Source of the DNA: Tubiluchus corallicola
Taxonomy: Eukaryota > Priapulida > Priapulimorpha > Priapulimorphida > Tubiluchidae
Length of the DNA: 64,000 bases
Direction: 5' to 3'
Assembly (NCBI GenBank): GCA_030141605.1
Contig: JAQGDQ010000242.1
Location: 168,501 to 232,500 of the forward strand
Shown here piece by piece: positions 1 through 12,200 of the stretch (position 1 is its first letter; every line of letters starts with the position of its first letter). A program made the position numbers and the translations under genes. A model generated the notes under the pieces. That model saw only the letters and a list, made by a program, of their open reading frames with translations. It was not told where the DNA came from and searched no databases.

Positions 1-140
1 ATTGCAAGCAAGGTAGTTTTGCAAAAAAATAAGAAGTTCTGCTTTGCATAAAAAATAAAGGAAAGAAACAATTTAACTGCAACATTTTACGTTTATTGGT
101 ACAAGTGAATAAGAGGGATTGTGGGTGTTTCTGCCATCAC

Positions 141-295
141 CTGAACTGATGCTGAAGTTGTGCCAAACGAGCATTAATTGTAATCAGCTGCGGCTCAGGT
201 ACTTGCTGTCCGCCTCCTCTGTCCTCAAGACTTCGACTTTGTTGATTCAAGTCGTCTATTTCAGTCTGTTTTGTCTCAAATTCTTCTTGCAGTGC
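141..295 (-). CDS. DMD: Dystrophin exon 38 (human R21-like, helices B and C), last exon in window
   Basis: 155 nt, phase 0 to phase 2. Encodes [20 protein letters not shown], a short Gly-rich loop (RGGGQQVP), and [14 protein letters not shown]. The usual helix C RW reads RLAQL here. Donor gtgatg at 135-140. The next exon is beyond the left edge. Confidence 0.87.
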
Positions 296-3200
296 CTTAA
301 AACACAAGAACGACATATATTTAACTTCACAATAATAGCCGTTCTTCGTTTTTGCTTTAGTTGAAAAACATGCTGTTCAAAAGTCGAACTTTACACGAAT
401 TAAGTTGTTTAATATAAAAAAGAAAAGAAATAATGAGAATAATAATAAAAGACTAATAAAATTTCAAGTATTCAAACATAAACTTTACAATTTAATCTTA
501 TCACCAAACAAAAATCTTTTACTGACGAAGGCTTTTGAAAAATCTGTTAAACAAATTTGTTGTACATTTATATTATGAAGGCTTTTCAAGCGATTTTAGT
601 TTCATTAACAAACCTTCATTTTGGCTTCATCCTCTTTCGCACTTTCCATGCGTTCTTCCATATTTTCTAACCACTTGTCCAAGTCTTCAGATTGTCTCTG
701 GTACTGGTGCCACTGTGGAACAATAGTCCGTAACGTTCTCTTCTTTAACTGCAATTCATGTTGTTCATTAAAGCCAGGCATTTGTGACTTATGCGACTAT
801 ACAAGTCGCTAAACATGCTTCAAATGGTCCTCAGATAAGCATAAAGCATGCGTGGGTGTTCGCCATTATCGCCAAAAGGTTGCTGGCTTCGGCAAAAATT
901 TTTAAAATGCATGTAACGCGTCGTCAGAATCACAAACTTCTCTAAATTGTCGTAAGTTATCTGAACATGGACGAAACATGCCCTGACTCGTTACATTCAT
1001 CAAAATTTCAAATCCACGAAAATCGCTGTGAACACTTTGGATTATTCAAAACTTTGGTGATATTTTAGAGAACCTCAGTTGTCGCAGAAGTTGCCAAACA
1101 TGTACGTATGTGTCGCAAACACATTATGCGAATTTCGTGCAACATGCTCGAGGTTCACACCCGAGAAACACCCAACATTTGCAAAAAATGGCAAAAATTG
1201 CATGAAATTATTTAGAACTTCAAGAAAATGAGTTGTGAGCTGGGTAACAAAAATCAGTCGCATGAATTTTTTATAGCATTTTTTATGCTTAGCTGTTTGA
1301 AAGACATGTAATTGGGAAAGAAATCTTAATAAATTAAAATATTCGTGCCACCTGGTAAAATGGGACTGCATCGCCATCCCAGTGTGCACCACTGATTCAC
1401 CAAAAAACGTATTTTTGACCTAACTGACAGGATAAAGTAATTTATACGTTTGTTCAGAAACTGAATAATGAGCTACAAATGCTCTGATTATTTTTTCAAA
1501 CTTTACGCAAGGTTATCTAAACTACTCTTAAACCGATAAGTGGCTGCGACTAACAGTCATTACAAGTTTTGTATGGCGTTACTGCTAATACTCACGCTGT
1601 TGCAATAACATAGCATGTAAGTGATAGCAAGAATTTTTAAACTTTATTTACGAAAGAGTGTTTTTGTATTTTAATAATAAGCCTTTTCACAGTTCCAGCA
1701 ATTGATGATGATCGTGAAAAGGTCAAAGGTTAGGTGAACCAGACAATGCATTTTTATCACTTGACAATGCCTCGCAGCCCATGCTGTCGTATTAGCAACA
1801 GTTTATCAGCTACCTTACCTAGTTCATTTTTTCTTGTTCCCAAGTAAGATACTGCTAGTAGATCACTCTCTGCACCGATTAATGCGTAATTAAATAAAAT
1901 CCACGTAAAACAACTGCAGTGTACTGAACTGATGCAGCAGACAACTTTGCTTTACACACGTCACATGACGGTTGTAGTTAAAATGCGTTGTTAGGGTTTA
2001 CTTAACCTTTGGTCTACAGCAACTGTGAACGAGCTTACTTGTAGTAAAACATAATTTCAAGCAAGCCAAATTAAAATTGCACCTCAAACTCAGTACGAAT
2101 TGTAACCCATTGAGCTTTGAGCATGTCCAATCTGATCTGATATTCATCCGCCTTCCTTGGATCGTCTTTCCTCGTCTCTTGTATAATGGCTTTACTTTTC
2201 TCGATGAACTGCTCAATGTCCGGCTCAACTTCTTCAATCTGGGCATCTCGTGTCTACAAAATACACAGGTTATTATTACCTGCCACTGATCGTAAAAGCA
2301 AAACAGCACTTGCTGTGTACCAAAAAATTTAGTGAAAAATTTTTAAACATGCAAAAATCAATAAATCGATAAACTTTTTCATTTTATATAGTATGAAAAC
2401 ATGGTACGTATCAATACCAAAAGATCTTTAACGTAAAAAGTAAATTGAACATGCGTTTTTTATATTAAACATATGTATATATTAAAAATAAGTTAAAAAT
2501 TTAATAAATTAACATTAAAATTAAGAACAAAATCTAAACAGAACTTGTTTAAGTTGCGTATATTTGTACGCAATAGCAAAATGGATACATGATGCAAATG
2601 TACCACAAAAATTATTTTCAACAGGCAAAACAAAATGTTACCGAAATTTGTTTTTCCACGTTTTCCCCAATATCACCGGAGGCTTCCCTCGGAAGACGTA
2701 TTTGTTCATCAAACCTCGTGATAATTCCCATAGCTTTCTCATACTCTTTCTCAAAATCCAGCCTAACTACCTGTGGTGCTTCAACCTGAGCATGCACCAC
2801 CTGCTCTGTTTCCATGGTGACAGTGACCTCGGGTTTGAGTAATTGTCTTTCCTATAAAAATGCAGGATTTCATATTTAAAATAGTCTACAGCAATTGAAT
2901 GCAGAACAAAGATAAAAATAAAAGTTGAAATTCTAAGACAAGCTCCATGGTGATATTTCTAATGTGAGCATGTAACCCCACTACTTAACCAGTTTATATA
3001 ACAATTTCTTCCCAGAAAACATATGCAATCTTATAGTAATCATGACACTCCATATTAAGCTGACAAACAATGTATTCATTTAACAATACAGTTCTTATAA
3101 GTAGAGCCCAGAGCAGCGCTGTTTCAGCTGAGCTCCAGCCAGTTTATTTCTACAGTCGCCCTAGCCGATAAGAAACTCAGCTTTAAACAAGCCAGCCACT

Positions 3201-6200
3201 CAGTGATAGGAGTCGAGCTAGCCGACATTTTTGCCGGCTGCGAAGATTTTCGCTCTTAAAAAGTGATTTTAAGTGACACTGTAAATCGCTGGTTGAAATA
3301 TGGCAAATGCATAGCAGATTCGCTGACAAATTGTGCGTGTGCTGGCAGAGATACGAAACTTTAGAAATTTTTGAACGAGAAAGTTAGTCAATTCAAAATT
3401 AAATTCACAAATAGGCAACGTTAGTCATGTATGGGATTATATTGGTGTTTTGGTATTGATTCGTTGGTAATCAAGATAAGCCTCGCCAAGAGTTGGATTT
3501 AAATTATATTTGTAATAAATCCATTGCTTTTTATCATAATAAAAAATTGATCTCTAATGCATTATTTGAATTTGTACAAGCAGCACGAACTATTTAAAAA
3601 AATTATCTTAATAATTTAACAGTTAACTAAAAATTTATCATTTATTTAGTTGACAAAAATTCGTAGCTTTAGCTGACTTGGCTGATTTTTTCTTTAAGCC
3701 AACTCAGCTGAAAAGTCAGTCAACCTCAGCCGAGCTAGCTGATTTACTGTGTGAGTCAGGTGATGTAGTAGCAACTGACTCAGCTTCAGCCTCTACTTAT
3801 AAGAATACTATTACTCCAGGTTTGAAATCGGGGGACTAGCAGTCACTGCTGTTACTTAAAGAAAAGCTAGACAACAGTTTACTATACAAATTCATAAGTA
3901 AAGTATCATCAAACATTATCATTTATTGAGCAAATCCATTCACCTTTAAACGATCACCAATTTCTTCCCAGCGTCGATTTAGGTCAATCAGTTCGGGTTC
4001 GACTACCGTCTGGTACTGGTCCGTCCTGCCTTTCAATTCCATAGCAGAATCTCTCAAATGATCGACTTTGCTGGACATGTCTTGATACTCCAGGTAAAGG
4101 AGCTAGAAAAAGAAGTTTTGCTACATGAAGTCTGTCAAAATGAAGAGTTACAAGTGTTGCAACATATATAAACTGAATTCAAGATGTTTCGGGGAACACG
4201 AATCTTTCGTAAATCACATACAAACACAGGGAATGCTTCCTAAAACACCAAGCAAAGAAAAGGGGTCATCCACATATAACATGATATCGAGTTTTCGGCT
4301 GATTTCGAAGACCTCCCTACATTGCGTTTTAATGGCGTTATCATATACCCCACCACCTACTTACCCCCTATATTGATACCAATATCACACTGACATAGCT
4401 TTTTCTACATTTTATTCTTTCTCCGTGCAAGGACAAGTAACAACATCACTTGTGTTAATTAATGGGAAACCACGAGCGGATTCTACTCGCAACGGCCCTT
4501 GTAGTGTCGAGGTGTGAAAAAACCAAGTCAGATAACAATATCACGACTAAATCACTTACCTACCTCGCGTTATAATGGCGTTATCACGTCCCACCTACCT
4601 ACCGTAAACTTAATATCGTTATATATGGATGGCCACAAATATCAGATACTCAACAAATTTTTCTTTTTCTTTTTTGAAACGTCTATATAAGATAACTCAC
4701 TTTATATTTCTGATATTCCTTTTCGGATTGCTGCTCATCTGGAGAGAGTTTTGCTGACATATCCAGGTGGGATTCGGTCTCACTTAACCAGGATCGGACT
4801 CGATTCAATGACGATCTAAACTCGAGTAACAACAACTCCACCTGTTTGTGCATTTCCTGAATAAAGAGAAGAATTTACAGGAAATTTAATACATACCGAA
4901 ATCAAACATAAAAACTTGAGACGTTCAAAAGACAGGACTTCGCAAAACATCTCAATGTACTGTATGATACGCGATCAACGACCAGCAAATTCCAGGTTCA
5001 ATTCCAGAGCAGATATAAGAGACTCAGATTTCTCTGTCAGTCTAGTGATTACAAGATGCGGTGCCCAAGTGATTCCACCATGTTTGGCTGCCGGATTCAG
5101 AGGTTCTGGGTTCGAATTGTGCCCACGATGGGATTCTCTGAGCCACTTAACTAGGACTTTTTGGTCTACTTCCCAAGCCTACTTCAGTCTAGCTTGAATA
5201 CCTAGTCCTGGGGACGAAAGGTGGCCGAAAGACAGCTAGGCACCTATTCTTCTCGTGTGCCTAAGACTGTTGTAAATAGGTGCAACAACCACCTATCCCT
5301 ACAATCAGTCAAAGGATCTTCTGGTGATTATATTCAATGTTATTCTAACTGATGCAATGTTACACAATGCAACGACATGCTATACTGTTCCATAACTGAC
5401 TAACATGTAATGAGATACAAATTAAGATGTAATATCGGGCCACGAAATATCTGAATCGATCAACATAGAATAAGATTTTCTAAAACAACAGCGCTGAACC
5501 GTACCTGAAGCTTATCTATTCTTTTCCTCAGTCGTTCTTGTAGTCTGTCTAAACGAGTTTTCAGCTCGTCAACTTTCTGCGACAGCTCCGGCAGCTGATT
5601 ATCCTCTGCAATGTTCTTCAGCTGCTTCTCCATGTCGCAGATGTTTTTCAGCAGAGCCTGCTGTTTTGGCAATTCGTCTTCCACGCCCTATGAAGCCAAA
5701 ATAAGTTTGATCCTCAAAAGTTGTAAAAATAAAAAATGCAAAATTCAAATAAAAATATTACTAAATAACAGGAAAAAATAAAATAGGTTAAGCACATAGT
5801 TTTATTTTTGGCGATACCTCAATAAATCTTATAATAATGAAAACTTAAATCTAGAAAAATAAGCCTAATCAACAGATTTGTTTAGAAAAACAATAATATT
5901 CATATTTATGAGATAATCATGATGTCAAAATCTCTAAAACAGTTTTAAAAACACTGAGAAAACATTAGAATAACCAACTGATTAAATCATTAAATGGTTA
6001 CATAATATAGGTTTCTGGTAATCAAATAAACGACATCGTCTCTACAGCATGGCACATACTGTACAAAAATTAAATCCTGTTTGCACATTTTAAATTTTTC
6101 TTAAAACTGCAATGTTCCTAGATACTCTACCTTTGCCCAAGCTATCTCATCTCGTACATCTCGCGGTAAAGTAGCTTCTCTTGCTGTCAATTCCACCTCC

Positions 6201-9200
6201 ATCTGAACAATCCAGTCTTTCAAATGAATCATCTCCTTACGAATCTTTTTCGAAACCTTCAGCGCCTTCTCAATGGAATTTTTGCTCTCTGTGACCTGCA
6301 TAAGATGAAAATGAAAAATTAAGATTCTTCGCGAGTTCGTTAAAGATTGATGATAAATCAACAAATAAAACACGGCTTCAAGATAACTACTATGCAACAT
6401 CTCAGGTAACTTTACATAATATTTACACTTACAAACACAAATAGTTTAGGTTGAAGAAAGTGTCAATTTCACTTCAATGAGTTCTGTATCTGCAGTCTTT
6501 CTACACGAGGTTAAGAATAACATAATAACAAAGGTTGCAGCATCGGAAGGAGTTTACGATAGCCTTAACCCTAACCATAACCCTAATCCTAATCCGCTTC
6601 ACAAACTAATTTCTTGTGTGAGGAATTGTAAGTTTTAGCCTCTGTATCTGTACACGAGATTCAGAATCACATAATAACGAAGCCATTACTTTACTTAGTA
6701 AACATTTACTAGTACCAAAACAGTAAGAAGTAAGAAATTCACTATAACTTTTTTTATTACGGTCATATTTTTCTTCACTATACCTCAAACGTAATAAAAT
6801 ACAAGGCTTTGCAACTAAAAATTTTCCACATCCGTAACTATAACCTTACTTTGCTTCCCATGTCATTGTAATGCTGTTTCAGATTATCAATGCGCTTGGT
6901 CATCTCAGCAGTATCCTCGACTTGCTCCTTCTCAACAATCTGTCGACCCGTCTTGATGACGTACTCCACCTCGGATTTAATTTCGCTGAGAGTTTTGTAG
7001 AATTTCTGCAACAACGTTTTCCGAAAACACAATTTACAAATGTAATTAAATGTAATCATCTGCTGAAAACAAATACAGCAAAAATAAACAAAAATGCATC
7101 TTTGTTTACGAAGACTGTACCTGGAGGGCAGATATGATGTAGAACATTTGCTTACACAGTTTCAAGCGCTGACGAAATATGAACCTAAACTCATTGCAAT
7201 AATAGTTTTCTATACCCGGTACAGTCATATCTCGGTTTGCTGGACAAAAACGGGGAGATGATCCGAATTTACCGATTGTACGTATCTACAAATACTAAGC
7301 TAGTACAGTAGATGCCGTGTATTAGACTCACGGTAATGTAGAATCAATTGCCTAATTGCTAATTGTCTCCTATCGGCTGCTCCTATGCAAAAGTATTTGA
7401 AAACTGTTGGCAAGTGACTCAAATAACTCCACATAAATAACAAACCGCTTGGTTACACTGACGAAATGTTGTAAATAAAGTGACAGCCCGCAAACTAGCA
7501 GTTATTTTGCGAAACAACGAACTATGTCCGTAGTATATGGGACTTTTTAACGGTCCAGATTTTGTCCAATTCTTTCGATATCCGCAAAAGCGAGGTCCAG
7601 CAAAACGAGATATGTGTGTACGTGTATTTACAAAACAAGACATAACTACAACGCATCAATTCTACAAAACTGCTTCGTCATACGTGTTAAAGTTACGTTA
7701 ATGTACTTTGTATCGGGGTCTTGTTTCCCGCTCTGCAGCTGGAATGCGTAGCAACCAAAAAAAACCTGTCATAGATGTTATCTGAGCTGTAAATTGGAAT
7801 TACCTTTAGCAATTAAAACTAACAATATGATCTGACTAAGCTTTATGGTACACATATTCTGAACAAACTGCATATCAAACTGCACAAATGATGATAATTT
7901 ATTACAGCAATTACGACTCACCAAACATTGTTCAAGTTGACCGTGGATAATATCGTAGTCTTCCGATCGGATCTCTAGCACATAAGCATTCGACTGAACG
8001 TCGTCCAGAATTTGGCATGCGTACTGGTACTTTGGTTCAAAGTCGGACGGCTTCTGGAACCTTTGGAATTTTACTTTCACTTCTGCATATTTTTTCTGAA
8101 AAGAAAGTATAAAAATTAGAATGCACAACTGTAAGAAATGTGTTAATGGTGACTATAATTTTACTTTATTTAACTCTACTATTGAAATAGTATATATTAT
8201 AGTGATTATATAAGTGTGTTTATTGTTCAAAAACTAAACAAGGCCATGTTGCGACATTCAAATGCGAAGTGATAACTACGTTACAGTATTTATAATAAAA
8301 AACCCTTAATTTTCAAGTAAGTCACACACTGTCAGTAAGGATGAACCGGTAAATTAATATCATTTGTCCCCTTTTTAATTGGGTAAATAAACATTAGTGT
8401 AAAATGCTCCAACAATTACTTTGCTATTGATTTGTGATAAGCAAAGCTTACGATCTACAATAAGAAAAAGGGATGACTTGACTTATCTATCTGCAGAAAC
8501 ATAGTCACTTGTCTACAGAAACATACTTTCAACAAGCTTAACTGTTCGTCGAGGCGCTTCGCTGCTTCCGCTTTGCCCTTCACTTTATATTCCTTGCTCA
8601 TCATTTCCATTTCCATGACAATTCTATCATGTTCTGCAAACTCTTGGGAAATTTGCTGTGAAAATAAAAGAACATTGTAACCAAACTATGACTATGTTAT
8701 CATAAAGAACAACAGGTCTAAAACAGTCAAAATGCAAAATTAACAAGAGAGCAACTATTTATTAGCAGCAAAACTTTTATAACAAGTCTTAATCACCTCT
8801 TGACGGCTAAACCGATAAACCTAGGAAATCTTACTTTATCTCACGTCTAAGAAATACGTAAATACGTAACAGAATCAAACCAAAGCAAGGGTCACTTAAC
8901 CAAATAACATTTCAATATAGATACAAGAAAAAACATCAAAATTCTTCTCTGAAGTGTTAGTGTTTATAAAATCGCCTACAGGGTCAAAGTACCTGGAATT
9001 CTTCCGGGATATCATTAGCCATTACTTCTGTATCCAGCCGTGACTGCAGGATGTTGTCCATTGACGACAACCAGTCCTGAACTTCTAGAATCTTCTGTTC
9101 ATTCTGCTGTGCTTCTTGTATGGCTGTCTCCATCATCTTCTCACGATCTTTTGCCTGTGTAAATATGCAATCAACAAATTTTAAATGCTTTTTGCTTAAA

Positions 9201-12200
9201 CGAACAAGTCTGTATTACTGCATTTTCTAAAGTTGTCCTCACTAAGAAATTGAGCTTATTCAAAATAATTAAGTGCATCAATTAAGACTTTTGCTGCTCA
9301 TCAGTTATTTAACGTGGTAAATTTAGCCTAAGTGCATGCAGAAGCAGCACAAATGAAGCAGCAGTTGTCATATGATAAGGATGTACACAATAAGCATGGT
9401 GTTGTTACACGATGTGTTGTAGGTCTTGGTTGGATCGTAAAATGCAGAGTCGTTGATTAACAGAAAAGATTTTGGACTCTCAGTCTTGAGAAAGAATGGT
9501 ATTTTGATGAACACTTTGAAGACAGAATAATTTGTTCACTAGTTCAAACCAAGTTACGTCAACAACAATGTCATAGTTCATTTTAAACCAAAACCCACAG
9601 GCAGCCCGACTTGCTTTTACACTGGCTCTTTTCTCTCTTCCCTACCTTTCAGTTTCTGAATGTCTGAACTGTTTTTTTTTTATTTCAAACATACCTGGAT
9701 AGAGCCAGAATTGATTATAAAAACCAGGCAAATGTACTCTAGGTCATGACGTTTCACAAAAGCTCAAGCCTAGCACAAGTTTGGCAGAAATAAGGAAATG
9801 ATTTAGGGACATATTATTTAAATACAAACAATACAAAGAAAAAAGTTTAAATACAAAAGTAAAACATACAAGACTGTCCAGGAAAATCAATAACCCTATA
9901 GGAACCATCAACAATGAACACAAAATATCAGAGAAAAAATGTTCTTTGGGCTAAATTGCAGCGTGCAATCAAAGCAACACTGTCGAATCTGTGGGCAGTT
10001 AGCCTTAATACTTACTGACCCAATCTTTGTTTTTAACAAAATAATATTCACTCATATTTTGTCTTTACATACTTAAAAAGCAATTACTGTTAGTATAATC
10101 AGATTTCAGTCTCAGCAACAATACATAAATATTGGTTAGAAGAATCAAAAGCAAAAAAGGTCACACTCTACCTCTCTGTGCAATTTCTCCCATTTTTCGT
10201 GAAAAGGAACCGTTTTCTTCTTCACCTCGTCCACGATCAGCTCATCGGTGATGAAGAAGTTGTGCAGGAGTTCAATACGCTTCTTGTTATCGACGGGATG
10301 ATTCCGTACGAGACACTCCAAGTCCTGAAGAACATAGAAAAGACATTTTCAAGCATCATCTCACGGTAATGAAGTAAACAGAAAGAGTAACAATAATTTT
10401 GACTAACAGCAGAATGCAGTCAGTTGTGCAATTATGAAGTACTAGAAAATCACATTCGGAAAATAAGAAAAATTGGGCGACAAAAGTTAGGTGAACAAGA
10501 TAATGATAGGCCTACATCAAGTTGAGCAGAGAGCTCTTCAGCATCGGCTGCAGGTTTGGTCTTCAACTTCTTCTCCAGCTTGTCCAGGTAATAACTTTCC
10601 TGAGCAATTAACACTAGAAAGACACAAAATGAATGTTGAATGACCTACATGCATTTTACTTACACCTGTAAAATATGTGTTAATCATATACACAATGATT
10701 ACAACATTTAAAGGCGAACCGGACCCACAGTTGAACTATAGCTATACACAATATACTCTATAAAATATTGAAAGGGAATATACACTACTTTTTCAAGAAT
10801 GACCCACGTAAAATAATTATTACCACAGAAACGTAACTTGGCGTTCGAGCGGCTGTTTCTTGCTGTTACATGCATTTCGCAATTCACTAGTTAGACAGGC
10901 ACTAGCACCCACATTTCAGAAACGCGTTACACAAAAAACAGATGCTCTTCCTTTCACTTCAGAGGTGTTCACTTGTGACATAGTGCACACATTCGAAAGC
11001 TCATTTGTGAGCATAATGGTAAACTCGAAATTTGAATTTTAGACTTAAACTATACAGAGTTTTTGTACATCGCAGTGAATGATGCACAGTAGCATTGTAG
11101 TTCGATTTCCGCTTTTGCAAACACATGCAACATGCTCATAGCATGTTTGTTCTGCTGAAAATTGTGTACATTGGTGATGTCAACCACTAATTGAGCTCAT
11201 CCGATAAGTAAGTTTTTAGCCTATTATTTAATTATCAGAAACACTTTGGCATTATTATAAGTGTAAAAATGTATACTTTTTTCTATACATTAAAATAAGG
11301 TAAAATATGAAAAATCATCCTGTTTTCCTTTAAAAAGAGAGACTGCAGCATCTCAAAAACTTTTTACGGCTAATAATTGATTAATAAGTCCGTTTACAAC
11401 CTCTCAGTGGATCCTAAAGTATGATTGAAAAGCTGGTGGAAGTAGTGAATTATGATATTGATACATGAAATGAAGACAATACATGTCATTTATTTCTTTC
11501 ACTTTAACAGTTTTAACAGACAAGTAAATTATAGTCTGTTAAATTATTTACTTGTCTGTTAAAACTCTTACAGTGAAAGAAATATATGACTTGTATTGTC
11601 TACATTTCATGTATCCATATCATAATTCACTACTTCCACCAGCTTTTCAGTCATACTTTAGTTAAGTTTCAAATCAACATGATCATTGCACAAGATATTC
11701 AGTCGGAAACCATGTACTCCCTCTTCCAAAAACAAATATAATGAAACAGTCATCAAAATATAATGCTATTAAAATATGGTCATCAATTCCACGTGAAATG
11801 AAAACTCTTAGTCTTTATCAATTTAAAAAAGCATCAAAGAATTACTTACTACAACAGTATAATTAACTCACAATTTTACTCATCCTGATCTTAAGTTAAT
11901 AACAAAACTTATTTTGTTCTAATGTACATTATAACTGATGAAAATACTATGTAATGTTAATTGTCAATTGTTCCACTTATATGGAGGAGGACCCGAAAGC
12001 TTAATGCTCTTCCTCCTCCTCACAGTAACTCGTTTAGTTTATAATTTTTTTCAATGTAATAACAATTTGTAATAAGCAATAAGCCTGTTACAATCTCTCA
12101 GTGGAACGTCTACCTTGAATGCAATGGAATAAGCTATTGAAAGTCAGAAGTCCCAAAGTATGACTAAAAAACATTTTCTAGAACTATCTCACAACAAACA

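Noticed and set aside
12086-12170. Second partial match to the left palindrome arm (cccaaagtatgactaaaa)
   Set aside because: Short and imperfect; could belong to the target duplication or be chance, so it was not annotated separately.
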